From Pseudomonadota bacterium (GTDB lineage: Bacteria; Pseudomonadota; Alphaproteobacteria; Rhizobiales; Rhizobiaceae): DNA of 44,481 bases. A model generated the notes under the pieces. The model ran no database searches. It was not told the DNA's origin and saw only the letters and a program-made list of their open reading frames with translations. The stretch is taken from contig JAEWPB010000023.1 in assembly GCA_023399465.1 (NCBI GenBank), positions 1-44,481 on the forward strand, in the 5' to 3' direction. Below are positions 32,439-40,854 of the stretch, one piece after another. The position numbers and the translations under genes are program-made. The first letter of the stretch is position 1, and every line of letters begins with the position of its first letter.

Positions 32439-33605
32439 ATGACCGCCGAGCGGATCTATCTCGACTGGAATGCGACGGCGCCGCTTCAGCCTGAAGCGCG
32501 CAATGCCGTTCTTCGCGGTCTTGACCAGTTCGGCAACCCGTCTTCGGTGCATGGCGAAGGCCGCGCCGTACGGGCGGCGATCGAGGCGGCGCGCCGTCAG
32601 GTTTCGGCGCTGGTCGGCGCCGAGCCGTCGCATGTGACCTTCACAAGTGGCGCCACCGAAGCCGCCAATCTGGTGCTGACGCCGGACTACCGCATGGGCA
32701 GGACGCCGCTGGTCGTCAGCCGGCTTTTTGTCTCGGCGATCGAGCATCCCGCCATTCGTGAAGGCGGACGGTTTGCCGCCGAAGCCGTATGCGAAATTCC
32801 GGTGACGGCAGCGGGCGTGACCGATCTTGCTGCGCTCGAGGCGCTGCTTGCCGGCCATGATCGCGAAAGCGGCATGCCGATGGTGGCGATCATGCTGGTC
32901 AACAACGAGACCGGCATTATCCAGCCTGTCCGTGCGGCAGCCGAGATCGTTCGCCGCTTCGGTGGATTGCTGGTCGTCGATGCCGTGCAGGCTGCCGGGC
33001 GGATCCCGATCGTTATAGAAGAACTCGGCGCCGATTTCCTGATCGTCTCGTCGCACAAGATCGGCGGGCCGAAGGGTGCGGGCGCACTGGTTTCGCGCGG
33101 CGAGGTTCTGGTGCCGAAGCCGCTGATCCGTGGCGGTGGCCAGGAAAAGGGGCATCGCTCGGGCACCGAAAACGTCCCTGCCATCCTCGGATTCGGGGCG
33201 GCGGCGGAAATAGCGGCGGCCGACCTCGAAGCCCGCAATGTCCGCATCGGTGCATTGCGCGACCGGCTCGAAGCCGGCATGCGGGCGGCAGCGGCGGACG
33301 TCGTCATTCACGGCGCTGGTAGCGAGCGCGTTGCCAATACCTGCTTCTTCACCCTTCCGGGGCTGAAATCGGAAACCGGGCAGATCGCCTTCGACCTCGA
33401 GGGCGTGGCATTGTCCGCGGGTTCGGCCTGTTCGTCCGGGAAGGTCGGCGAAAGCCATGTGCTGGTGGCCATGGGCCATGATCCGAAACTTGGGGCGCTG
33501 AGGATATCTCTCGGCGCCGCAACCACCGATGCGGACATCGACAGGGCGCTTGCCGCTTTCGCGAAGATTGCCGGTCGGCGCAAGCATACGGAGCAGGCCG
33601 CATAG
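32439..33605 (+). CDS. sufS2: cysteine desulfurase, IscS/NifS type (first gene of suf operon)
   Basis: PLP enzyme that takes sulfur from cysteine for Fe-S clusters. The 388 residues open with YLDWNATAPLQPEARNAV and keep FTSGATEAANLVL, the PLP lysine Lys207 in SSHKIGGPKG and the active cysteine Cys331 in ALSAGSACSSGKV on the long loop typical of group I (IscS/NifS) enzymes. The start at 32439 follows the family; the frame is open to 32331. It corresponds to the gene called sufS2 in the Agrobacterium sufS2-B-C-D-S1-X-A operon. A 148-base gap with its own palindromes separates it from sufB. Confidence 0.94.
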   Translation: MTAERIYLDWNATAPLQPEARNAVLRGLDQFGNPSSVHGEGRAVRAAIEAARRQVSALVGAEPSHVTFTSGATEAANLVLTPDYRMGRTPLVVSRLFVSAIEHPAIREGGRFAAEAVCEIPVTAAGVTDLAALEALLAGHDRESGMPMVAIMLVNNETGIIQPVRAAAEIVRRFGGLLVVDAVQAAGRIPIVIEELGADFLIVSSHKIGGPKGAGALVSRGEVLVPKPLIRGGGQEKGHRSGTENVPAILGFGAAAEIAAADLEARNVRIGALRDRLEAGMRAAAADVVIHGAGSERVANTCFFTLPGLKSETGQIAFDLEGVALSAGSACSSGKVGESHVLVAMGHDPKLGALRISLGAATTDADIDRALAAFAKIAGRRKHTEQAA

Positions 33606-33691
33606 GCAGGCTTCAATAAACTGCGGAAAGGCGATTTTCCGCTTGCCTTGTGGTGTGAAAGCACATCACTGGCACCTACATTAGGACGGAA

Positions 33692-33703
33692 AAGTAATTA
33701 CTT
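33692..33703. promoter_or_regulatory. AT-rich palindrome upstream of sufB
   Basis: A perfect 12-bp palindrome, AAGTAATTACTT, is the most AT-rich site in the 148-base gap between sufS2 and sufB and is directly followed by GACTGTCGAC. It may mark an internal suf promoter or regulator site. A separate hairpin GCGGAAA-GGCGAT-TTTCCGC occurs at 33623-33642. Confidence 0.35.
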
Positions 33704-33718
33704 GACTGTCGACAACCT

Positions 33719-33737
33719 GCCGGGCCTTTGACCCGGC
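33719..33737 (+). other. hairpin just before the sufB ribosome-binding site
   Basis: GCCGGG (33719-33724) and CCCGGC (33732-33737) form a 6-bp stem with a 7-base loop, ending 6 bases before the GGAGA that serves the sufB start at 33754. No T-run follows, so it is not a simple terminator; it may protect a processed 5' end or modulate sufB translation. Confidence 0.4.
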
Positions 33738-33753
33738 GAGATTGGAGAACGAA

Positions 33754-35223
33754 ATGGCTGCGGTACAGGAAACCATCGATCAGGTTCGCCAGATCGATGT
33801 GGATCAGTACAAATACGGTTTCGAAACCGAAATCGAAGTGGACAAGGCCCCGAAGGGTCTGTCCGAGGATATCATCCGCTTCATCTCTGCGAAGAAGCAG
33901 GAGCCGGAATGGATGCTCGAGTGGCGCCTTGAGGCGTACAAGCGCTGGCTGACGCTCGAGGAGCCCACCTGGGCGCGCGTGCATTACCCGAAGATCGATT
34001 TCAACGACATTCACTACTACGCCGCGCCGAAGAACGTGACCGGCCCGATGTCGATCGACGAGGTCGATCCGGAGCTGCTGAAGACCTACGAAAAGCTCGG
34101 CATTCCTCTGCGTGAGCAGGAAATCCTCGCCGGCGTCCAGAAGTCGAAGATCGCGGTCGACGCGGTTTTCGATTCGGTCTCGGTCGTCACCACCTTCAAG
34201 GAAGAGCTGAAGAAGGCCGGCGTGATCTTCATGTCGATCTCGGAAGCGATCCGCGAGTATCCGGACCTCGTTCGCAAGTACCTCGGTTCGGTCGTGCCGA
34301 TCACCGACAATTTCTACGCGACGCTGAACACGGCCGTCTTCACCGACGGGTCGTTCGTCTTCGTTCCGAAGGGCGTTCGCTGCCCGATGGAGCTTTCGAC
34401 CTACTTCCGTATCAACGAGAAGAACACCGGCCAGTTCGAGCGCACGCTGATCATCGCTGAGGAAGGCGCCTACGTGTCCTATCTCGAAGGCTGCACCGCG
34501 CCGCAGCGCGACGAAAACCAGCTGCACGCAGCGGTGGTTGAACTCGTCGCCCTCGACGATGCCGAGATCAAGTATTCCACCGTCCAGAACTGGTATCCGG
34601 GCGACAAGGAAGGCAAGGGCGGCATCTACAACTTCGTCACCAAGCGTGGCGATTGCCGTGGCAAGAACTCCAAGATCTCCTGGACCCAAGTCGAGACCGG
34701 TTCGGCGATCACCTGGAAATATCCGTCCTGCATCCTGCGTGGCGACGGTTCGCGCGGCGAGTTCTACTCGATCGCGGTATCGAACGGCTACCAGCAGGTC
34801 GACAGCGGCACCAAGATGATCCATCTCGGTAAGAACACCTCGAGCCGCATCATCTCGAAGGGTATTGCCGCCGGCTTCTCGGAAAACACCTATCGCGGCC
34901 AGGTCACGACCCACCGCAAGGCCGAGAACGCCCGCAACTTCACCCAGTGCGACAGCTTGCTGATCGGCGACAAGTGCGGCGCGCATACGGTGCCCTACAT
35001 CGAGGCAAAGAACTCGACGGCCCATTTCGAGCACGAGGCGACCACCTCGAAGATCTCGGAAGACCAGCTGTTCTACTGCCTGCAGCGCGGCATCCCGGAA
35101 GAGGCGGCGATCGCGTTGATCGTCAACGGCTTCGTCCGCGAAGTCATCCAGGAACTGCCGATGGAATTCGCCGTGGAAGCGCAGAAGCTGATCGGCATCT
35201 CGCTCGAAGGCTCCGTCGGCTGA
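33754..35223 (+). CDS. sufB: Fe-S cluster assembly protein SufB
   Basis: Scaffold component of the SufBCD complex on which Fe-S clusters are built. The 489-residue protein has the family landmarks ISAKKQEPEWMLEWRLEAY, the central beta-helix with LEGCTAPQRDENQLHAAVVE and TVQNWYPGDKEGKGG, KGISKG-type SKGIAAGFSENTYRGQV, and HEATTSKISEDQLFYCLQRG near the C-terminus. Length is standard. The start is ATG 33754 (MAAVQETIDQ); a TTG four codons upstream is in frame but overlaps the ribosome-binding site. Second gene of the suf operon. Confidence 0.97.
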   Translation: MAAVQETIDQVRQIDVDQYKYGFETEIEVDKAPKGLSEDIIRFISAKKQEPEWMLEWRLEAYKRWLTLEEPTWARVHYPKIDFNDIHYYAAPKNVTGPMSIDEVDPELLKTYEKLGIPLREQEILAGVQKSKIAVDAVFDSVSVVTTFKEELKKAGVIFMSISEAIREYPDLVRKYLGSVVPITDNFYATLNTAVFTDGSFVFVPKGVRCPMELSTYFRINEKNTGQFERTLIIAEEGAYVSYLEGCTAPQRDENQLHAAVVELVALDDAEIKYSTVQNWYPGDKEGKGGIYNFVTKRGDCRGKNSKISWTQVETGSAITWKYPSCILRGDGSRGEFYSIAVSNGYQQVDSGTKMIHLGKNTSSRIISKGIAAGFSENTYRGQVTTHRKAENARNFTQCDSLLIGDKCGAHTVPYIEAKNSTAHFEHEATTSKISEDQLFYCLQRGIPEEAAIALIVNGFVREVIQELPMEFAVEAQKLIGISLEGSVG

Positions 35224-35292
35224 TCCCGGCACAGTTGTTTTCTCGCGCCCGCGCGGCGCGGCACACACGTATTCCGATAAGGACCAAGAACT

Positions 35293-36048
35293 ATGCTTGA
35301 AATCAAGAACCTGCACGCACGCATCGCCGAAGACGGCACCGAAATCATCCGCGGCCTGAACCTGACCGTGAAGGCCGGCGAAGTCGCCGCCATCATGGGC
35401 CCGAACGGCTCCGGCAAGTCGACGCTGTCCTACATCCTTTCCGGCCGCGACGACTACGAAGTCACCGAAGGTGACATCCTCTATAACGGCGAAAGCATCC
35501 TAGAGCTCGACGCCGCCGAACGTGCGGCCAAGGGGATCTTCCTGGCCTTCCAGTATCCGGTCGAAATCCCGGGCGTTGCCACCATGCAGTTCCTCAAGGT
35601 GGCGATGAACGAACAGCGCAAGGCCCGCGGCGAAGACGAGCTGACCACGCCGGAATTTATGCGCCGGGTGAAGGAAGCTGCCGCCAAGCTGCAGATCAAC
35701 ACCGACATGCTGAAGCGTCCGCTGAACGTCGGCTTCTCGGGTGGCGAAAAGAAGCGCGCCGAAATCCTGCAGATGGCGCTGCTCGAGCCGAACCTGTGCA
35801 TTCTCGACGAAACCGATAGCGGTCTCGACATCGACGCCCTCAAGATCGTTGCCGACGGTGTCAACGCGCTGCGTTCGCCTGATCGCGCCGTGATCGTCAT
35901 CACCCACTACCAGCGCCTGCTGGACTACATCGTCCCGGATTCGGTCCACGTCCTCTACAAGGGCCAGGTCATCAAGTCGGGCGACAAGGAACTGGCGCTG
36001 GAGCTGGAAAACAACGGCTATGCCGACATCATCGGGGCTGCGGCCTGA
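35293..36048 (+). CDS. sufC: Fe-S cluster assembly ATPase SufC
   Basis: ABC-type ATPase of the SufBCD scaffold, soluble, with no membrane partner. The 251 residues hold Walker A IMGPNGSGKSTLSY, the signature FSGGEKKRAEILQM, Walker B LCILDETDSGLDIDAL and the switch histidine in VIVITHYQRLL. Length is normal. It starts 69 bases after sufB, and sufD follows 22 bases later. Confidence 0.98.
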   Translation: MLEIKNLHARIAEDGTEIIRGLNLTVKAGEVAAIMGPNGSGKSTLSYILSGRDDYEVTEGDILYNGESILELDAAERAAKGIFLAFQYPVEIPGVATMQFLKVAMNEQRKARGEDELTTPEFMRRVKEAAAKLQINTDMLKRPLNVGFSGGEKKRAEILQMALLEPNLCILDETDSGLDIDALKIVADGVNALRSPDRAVIVITHYQRLLDYIVPDSVHVLYKGQVIKSGDKELALELENNGYADIIGAAA

Positions 36049-36070
36049 TCAGGCGAAAGGATAGAGGCTG

Positions 36071-37345
36071 ATGAATATTCAGACCACCAACCGCCTGACC
36101 GGGGCCGAAACAGCACTGGTCGAGGCCTATACCGACCTGCTCGGTGATCTGCCGGGCGACGGCGCCGTGATGGGCGCGCGTGACCGCCTGCTGGAAGAGC
36201 TGAAGACTGCGGGTCTGCCCACGCGGCGTATCGAGAGCTGGCATTATACCGACCTGAAAAGCCTGCTGCGTTCGCTGCCGGCCAATGACGCCACCACAAG
36301 CGTGAAGGTCGCCGACGCGCTGGTCGAGGGCTCGGAAATCCTGGCGGTTCGCCAGGGCGTGGCCGATCACGTGGCTGAAGTCGATGGCATCTCGGCACGC
36401 ACCTACGCTGAGAGCCTGCTTGACGGCTCGGCGGTCGCGGGGCTTGTTCCGCTCGGTGCCGACGACGCGATCGGCCGGATCAACGGCAGCTTCGTGCGCG
36501 ATGGCCTGGTTCTCGATATCCCGGCACAAGCCGAAGTCGCGGCCCCGATCGAACTGCAGGTCTCCCACGGTGGCGGACAGATCCATACCCGCTTCCCGGT
36601 GAATGTCGGCGCAGGTGCCAAGGCAACGGTCATCGAGCGTCATCGTTCCGTTGAGGACGAAGCCGCATTCGTGTCCTCGGTCAGTGACATCACCCTCAAC
36701 GACGGCGCCGAAGTAACGTGGATCATCCTGCAGCAGCAGGGTGCGTTCGATACGCATCTCGGCCAGATCCGGGTCAATCTCGGCAAGGACGCCAGGCTGC
36801 GGCTGTTCGTGATCAACGCCGGCGGCAAGCTGGTGCGTCAGGAGATCCAGGTCAACGTCATCGGCGAGGGCGCGGACCTGATGCTTCGCGGCATCAACCT
36901 GCTCGGCGGCGACACCCACACGGACGTGACGCTCAACCTCGGCCACAACGTGCCGCACACGACGTCGACGGAAATCATCCGCAGCGTCGTCTTCGACCGC
37001 GCCAAGGGCGTGTTCCAGGGCATGATCCGGGTTGCTCCGGATGCGCAGAAGACCGATGCGCGCATGGCCTGCAATACGCTGCTGATGACCGACGACGGCG
37101 AGTTCGCGGTAAAGCCCGAGCTCGAGATCTTCGCCGATGACGTTCAGTGCGGCCATGGTGCGACGGTTGCCGACATCGATGCCAACCATCTCTACTACCT
37201 GATGGCGCGCGGCATCCCGGCAAGCAAGGCCCGGGCGATGCTGGTCAATGCCTTCGTGGCCGAGATCGTCGAGGAACTCGAGGACGAGGCTCTGGTCGAG
37301 GCGCTGGAAGGCATCATTTCGGCCTGGCTCGAAAAGCACGCCTGA
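36071..37345 (+). CDS. sufD: Fe-S cluster assembly protein SufD
   Basis: Paralogue of SufB that completes the SufBC2D scaffold. The 424-residue protein starts MNIQTTNRLTGAETALVEAY, has the RIESWHYTDLKSLLRSLP N-terminal signature, a beta-helix middle with DGAEVTWIILQQQGAFDTHL, and the conserved end MARGIPASKARAMLVNAFV. Length is normal. It is 22 bases after sufC and 15 bases before sufS. Confidence 0.96.
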   Translation: MNIQTTNRLTGAETALVEAYTDLLGDLPGDGAVMGARDRLLEELKTAGLPTRRIESWHYTDLKSLLRSLPANDATTSVKVADALVEGSEILAVRQGVADHVAEVDGISARTYAESLLDGSAVAGLVPLGADDAIGRINGSFVRDGLVLDIPAQAEVAAPIELQVSHGGGQIHTRFPVNVGAGAKATVIERHRSVEDEAAFVSSVSDITLNDGAEVTWIILQQQGAFDTHLGQIRVNLGKDARLRLFVINAGGKLVRQEIQVNVIGEGADLMLRGINLLGGDTHTDVTLNLGHNVPHTTSTEIIRSVVFDRAKGVFQGMIRVAPDAQKTDARMACNTLLMTDDGEFAVKPELEIFADDVQCGHGATVADIDANHLYYLMARGIPASKARAMLVNAFVAEIVEELEDEALVEALEGIISAWLEKHA

Positions 37346-37360
37346 TTTGGAATAGGTGAC

Positions 37361-38602
37361 ATGGACAAGATAGTGCCAGCGACGACCTACGATGTAGAAG
37401 CCATCCGCCGGGATTTCCCGATCCTGTCGCGGACGGTTTACGGCAAGCCGCTGGTCTATCTCGACAGCGGCGCTTCCGCCCAGAAGCCGCAAGTGGTGAT
37501 CGACACGGTCACGAACGCCTATTCGAACGAATATGCGAACGTGCATCGCGGGCTGCACTTCCTGTCCAATGCGGCGACTGACGCCTATGAGGCGGCGCGC
37601 GAAAAGGTGCGCCGCTTCCTCAATGCCGGTTCAGTCGACGAGATCGTCTTCACGAAGTCGTCGACAGAAGCGATCAACACCGTGGCCTATGGCTACGGCA
37701 TGCCCGAGATCGGCGAGGGCGACGAAATCGTGCTCACCATCATGGAGCATCATTCGAACATCGTTCCCTGGCACTTCATCCGCGAGCGCCAGGGCGCCAA
37801 GCTGGTCTGGGTTCCGGTTGACGACCAGGGCGCCTTCCACATCGAGGAATTCGAGAAACGGCTGACGGAGCGCACCAAGCTCATCGCCATCACCCACATG
37901 TCGAATGCGCTCGGCACGGTCGTTCCGGTCAAGGAAGTCTGCCGCATCGCCCGCGAACGCGGGATTCCAGTCCTTGTGGACGGAAGCCAGGGCGCGGTGC
38001 ACATGCCGGTCGATGTCCGCGACATCGATTGCGACTGGTACGTCATGACCGGCCACAAGCTCTACGGTCCTTCGGGGATCGGCGTGCTCTACGGCAAGGC
38101 CGACCGCTTGAAGCAGATGCGCCCGTTCATGGGTGGCGGCGAGATGATCGTCGAGGTCACCGAGGACTTCGTCAGCTACAATGATCCGCCGCATCGCTTC
38201 GAAGCCGGGACGCCGCCGATCGTTCAGGCGATCGGGCTCGGCGCGGCGCTGGGCTACATGGAATCAATCGGCCGGGCGGCGATTGCCAAGCACGAGGCCG
38301 ATCTGGCGGCCTATGCCCACGAGCGGCTGTCCTCGATCAATTCGCTTCGGATTTTCGGCACGGCACCGGGCAAGGGCGGGATCTTTTCCTTCGAACTCGA
38401 AGGCATCCATTCCCACGACGTCTCGATGGTCATAGACCGCAGGGGCGTTGCGGTGCGCGCCGGAACCCATTGCGCCCAGCCGCTGCTGAAGCGCTTCGGC
38501 GTGACCTCGACATGCCGTGCATCCTTCGGGATGTACACCAATCGTGCCGATATCGACGCGCTCGTCGATGCGCTCGAATACGCGCGCACGTTTTTTGCGT
38601 GA
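37361..38602 (+). CDS. sufS: cysteine desulfurase SufS
   Basis: PLP-dependent group II cysteine desulfurase that feeds the SufBCD scaffold. The 413 residues contain YLDSGASAQKPQVVIDT, NVHRGLHFLSNAATDAYE, the PLP lysine Lys233 in MTGHKLYGPSGIG and the active cysteine Cys371 in RAGTHCAQPLL on the short group II loop. SufS enzymes normally need SufE or SufU as sulfur acceptor; neither is in this operon. This is the gene called sufS1 in the Agrobacterium operon. Confidence 0.97.
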   Translation: MDKIVPATTYDVEAIRRDFPILSRTVYGKPLVYLDSGASAQKPQVVIDTVTNAYSNEYANVHRGLHFLSNAATDAYEAAREKVRRFLNAGSVDEIVFTKSSTEAINTVAYGYGMPEIGEGDEIVLTIMEHHSNIVPWHFIRERQGAKLVWVPVDDQGAFHIEEFEKRLTERTKLIAITHMSNALGTVVPVKEVCRIARERGIPVLVDGSQGAVHMPVDVRDIDCDWYVMTGHKLYGPSGIGVLYGKADRLKQMRPFMGGGEMIVEVTEDFVSYNDPPHRFEAGTPPIVQAIGLGAALGYMESIGRAAIAKHEADLAAYAHERLSSINSLRIFGTAPGKGGIFSFELEGIHSHDVSMVIDRRGVAVRAGTHCAQPLLKRFGVTSTCRASFGMYTNRADIDALVDALEYARTFFA

Positions 38603-38703
38603 ACCGGTTGCCGGCGTGATGTCGGTGCCAAATACTGTTGTTGTTTGCAGTTCAGCCGGAATGACCTGACGTCCGTTCCGGAGCATGCGCCAAGGAGGCG
38701 ACC

Positions 38704-39084
38704 ATGAGTGTCGATGAAAGCCAGGAGAAGGTCGACGTTAGGGAGGGCATCGTTCATTCGGCCATTCCGGATGACGAACTTGCGCGCCTCAGCGACGACA
38801 TCATTTCGGCACTGAAGACCGTCTACGACCCGGAAATCCCGGCCGACATCTTCGAGCTCGGGCTGATCTACAAGATCGACATCGAAGACGACCGCATGGT
38901 CAAGATCGTGATGACGCTCACCGCTCCGGGTTGCCCGGTCGCCGGCGAAATGCCGGGCTGGGTGGAGAATGCCGTCGGTGCCGTCGAGGGTGTGTCCGGC
39001 GTCGAGGTCTCGATGAGCTTCGATCCGCCATGGACGCCCGACCGCATGTCGGAAGAGGCGCAGGTGGCGGTCGGCTGGTACTGA
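38704..39084 (+). CDS. sufT: SufT-type Fe-S assembly protein (DUF59)
   Basis: A 126-residue MIP18/DUF59 (PF01883) protein, a maturation factor for Fe-S proteins. It contains ALKTVYDPEIPADIFELGLI, the core motif of the family, MTLTAPGCPVAGEMPGWV with the conserved cysteine, and FDPPWTPDRMSEEAQVAVG at the end. The start is fixed by AAGGAGG at 38691-38697. It is the gene labelled sufX in some rhizobia and lies between sufS and sufA in the operon. Confidence 0.94.
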   Translation: MSVDESQEKVDVREGIVHSAIPDDELARLSDDIISALKTVYDPEIPADIFELGLIYKIDIEDDRMVKIVMTLTAPGCPVAGEMPGWVENAVGAVEGVSGVEVSMSFDPPWTPDRMSEEAQVAVGWY

Positions 39085-39173
39085 GCCGGTATTGATCGCC
39101 CGGTGCCGCCGTCTTACATTCGGAATCGAGAAACGCCGGATCTTGACCCCGGTCGTGGAAGGAGAATGAGCCG

Positions 39174-39566
39174 ATGGGCTTTGCAATCATGACCTTGAGC
39201 GAGGCGGCCGCGAGCCGCGTCAAGGCAATCGTCGAAAGTTCCGGCCCGGATGCGAAGGGCGTCAGGGTCGGCATCAAGAAGGGGGGATGCGCCGGGATGG
39301 AATACACCATCGACCTGGTGACCGAAGTCGACGCCAAGGATGATCTGGTCGAACGCGACGGAGCCAAGGTGTGGGTCGCCCCGCATGCCGTCCTCTACCT
39401 GCTCGGCACACAGATGGATTTCGAGGTCACGACGCTGCGCTCGGGCTTCACCTTCATCAATCCGAACCAGACGTCGGCCTGCGGCTGCGGTGAATCTGTG
39501 GAACTGAAACCTGCCGATCTGGCGGCACTCGCCGCCAAGGGCGACGCGGTCGTGCCCGCCCGCTGA
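39174..39566 (+). CDS. sufA: A-type Fe-S carrier SufA/IscA
   Basis: Fe-S carrier that passes clusters from SufBCD to targets. The 130 residues carry the three family cysteines, Cys39 in KKGGCAGMEY and Cys103 and Cys105 in SACGCGES, and the opening LSEAAASRVKAIV. The start at 39174 has AAGGAGAA upstream; an ATG five codons in (39189) is also possible. Last gene of the suf operon, followed by a terminator. Confidence 0.96.
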   Translation: MGFAIMTLSEAAASRVKAIVESSGPDAKGVRVGIKKGGCAGMEYTIDLVTEVDAKDDLVERDGAKVWVAPHAVLYLLGTQMDFEVTTLRSGFTFINPNQTSACGCGESVELKPADLAALAAKGDAVVPAR

Positions 39567-39597
39567 GTACGCCGGCTTTTCCATGCTGCTGACTGAG

Positions 39598-39621
39598 GCC
39601 GCCCTTTCGGGGCGGCTTTTT
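39598..39621 (+). terminator. intrinsic terminator of the suf operon
   Basis: GCCGCCC (39598-39604) and GGGCGGC (39610-39616) form a 7-bp stem, followed by TTTTT (39617-39621) and CG. It is 31 bases after the sufA stop. Confidence 0.88.
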
Positions 39622-39720
39622 CGTTCCTGTCTCCATGGATGCGACGCCACGGAATTTGTGGAATTTCTCCCTGCAAGCTGCAGGAATTGCGGTTTCTTCG
39701 CGCGCTGCAATAATTTATGC

Positions 39721-39752
39721 TTGATATCGCGATTTTTCCGCATATACTGCGG
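39721..39752 (+). promoter_or_regulatory. promoter with overlapping operator, leaderless Lrp-LysE transcript
   Basis: TTGATA (39721-39726) and TATACT (39743-39748) form a -35/-10 pair with a 16-base spacer, each one base from consensus. Seven bases after the -10 comes the A of the lrp-like ATG (39755), so the transcript should begin at the start codon and lack a leader. No Shine-Dalgarno sequence is present. A perfect 5-5-5 repeat, CCGCA-TATAC-TGCGG (39738-39752), overlaps the -10 and is a likely operator for the regulator itself. Confidence 0.6.
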
Positions 39753-39754
39753 TC

Positions 39755-40210
39755 ATGGATGATGTTGACCGTAAAATCGTTGGCCTTCTCGCGGATGACA
39801 GTCGCCGGTCGCTGGCCGACATCGGCGCCGCCGTGTCCCTGTCGCCCTCGGCAGTCAACGAGCGGATCCGCCGGCTAGTCAACGGCGGCGTGATCGAGCG
39901 CTTCACGGTCGATGTCGACTACCGGGCGCTTGGCTACGACGTGCTGGCCTTCGTCTGGATTGCGCTCGCGTCTGATGCCAGCGAGGCCGAATTTCGCAGT
40001 TTCATGGCCGCGCATCCCGCAGTGGCGGAGTGCCATCACGTGACGGGCGGCTGGTCCTATCTGGTGAAGATCCGGGTGCCCGGGCTTGCCGACATCGAGA
40101 CGTTCCTCTCCGAACTCAAGCGGCGGCGCTATATTGCGCGCAGCGAAACGGTCATCGCGCTGTCGACAGCAACGGAAAAATCCATCCTCGCAGCGGAGAT
40201 GAAGGCGTGA
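39755..40210 (+). CDS. Lrp/AsnC-family transcriptional regulator
   Basis: A 151-residue regulator: an N-terminal helix-turn-helix (DDVDRKIVGLLADDSRRSLADIGAAVSLSPSAVNERIRRL, quoted here only by its ends DDVDRKIV and NERIRRL) and a C-terminal RAM ligand domain with AHPAVAECHHVTGGWSYLVKI, where G-x-x-D/Y-type turns bind amino acids. The start is the ATG at 39755, typical for the family. The stop overlaps the next ATG (TGATG), so it is co-transcribed and coupled with a LysE-type exporter. An amino acid effector and control of that exporter are inferred. Confidence 0.94.
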   Translation: MDDVDRKIVGLLADDSRRSLADIGAAVSLSPSAVNERIRRLVNGGVIERFTVDVDYRALGYDVLAFVWIALASDASEAEFRSFMAAHPAVAECHHVTGGWSYLVKIRVPGLADIETFLSELKRRRYIARSETVIALSTATEKSILAAEMKA

Positions 40211-40842
40211 TGACGGCGATACTGTTCGGCAAGGGATTGTTGCTGGGGCTGGCTATCGCGGCGCCGCTCGGGCCGATTGGCGCACTCTGCATCAATCGCA
40301 CGCTGGAGCGCGGGTTCTGGGCGGGTGTCGCGGGCGGTCTCGGGACCGCGCTTGCGGATTCCGTCTATGCGCTCCTCGCGGCTGCGGGCTTCGCCATTTT
40401 CGCAAGCCTGCTGGCGGCTGTATCGGTGCCGGCGGGCATCGCCGGCGGTTTGTTCATGATCTGGCTCGGCTGGCAGGGGCTGAAGCCGAAACCTGTGGTG
40501 GCGGCGGCGAAGATCGGCCCGGCCCGCGACCTGTTGCAGACAACCGGCGCGACATTCCTGCTGACGATGGCCAATCCGGCGACCATCCTTTCGTTCGCCG
40601 CGATTTTTGCCGGTCTTGGACTGGTGGAAACCGGGGATCCGGCAAGCGCCGCCCTGGTCGTCGTCGGCGTCTTTGCCGGATCGCTCGGCTGGTGGCTTTT
40701 CCTCAGCGGCCTCGTTTCAATCCTGCATCACCGGCTGCCGCCGTCCTTTGCCATTTGGGTCTCGCGTGCCTCCGGCCTGGTGCTGATCGGCTTCGGCCTC
40801 GCGGCGATCGGGCTTGGGTTACGGCACTGGCTCGTCGGATAG
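40210..40842 (+). CDS. LysE/RhtB-family amino acid exporter
   Basis: A 210-residue inner-membrane protein with about six membrane segments. The opening GKGLLLGLAIAAPLGPIGALC holds the family motif (P-x-G-P), followed by RTLERGFWAGVAGGLGTALADSVY and LTMANPATILSFAAIFAGLG. It would export an amino acid or related metabolite using the proton gradient; the substrate is unknown. The start ATG 40210 overlaps the stop of the Lrp-type regulator, which very probably controls it. A GTG at 40207 is an alternative start. Confidence 0.93.
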   Translation: MTAILFGKGLLLGLAIAAPLGPIGALCINRTLERGFWAGVAGGLGTALADSVYALLAAAGFAIFASLLAAVSVPAGIAGGLFMIWLGWQGLKPKPVVAAAKIGPARDLLQTTGATFLLTMANPATILSFAAIFAGLGLVETGDPASAALVVVGVFAGSLGWWLFLSGLVSILHHRLPPSFAIWVSRASGLVLIGFGLAAIGLGLRHWLVG

Positions 40843-40854
40843 TTTGTTATCGGG

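Noticed and set aside
33676..35316. A 546-residue antisense frame over sufB
   Set aside because: sufB is unambiguous on the plus strand; similar mirror frames lie over sufD, tyrS and the GGDEF-EAL gene.
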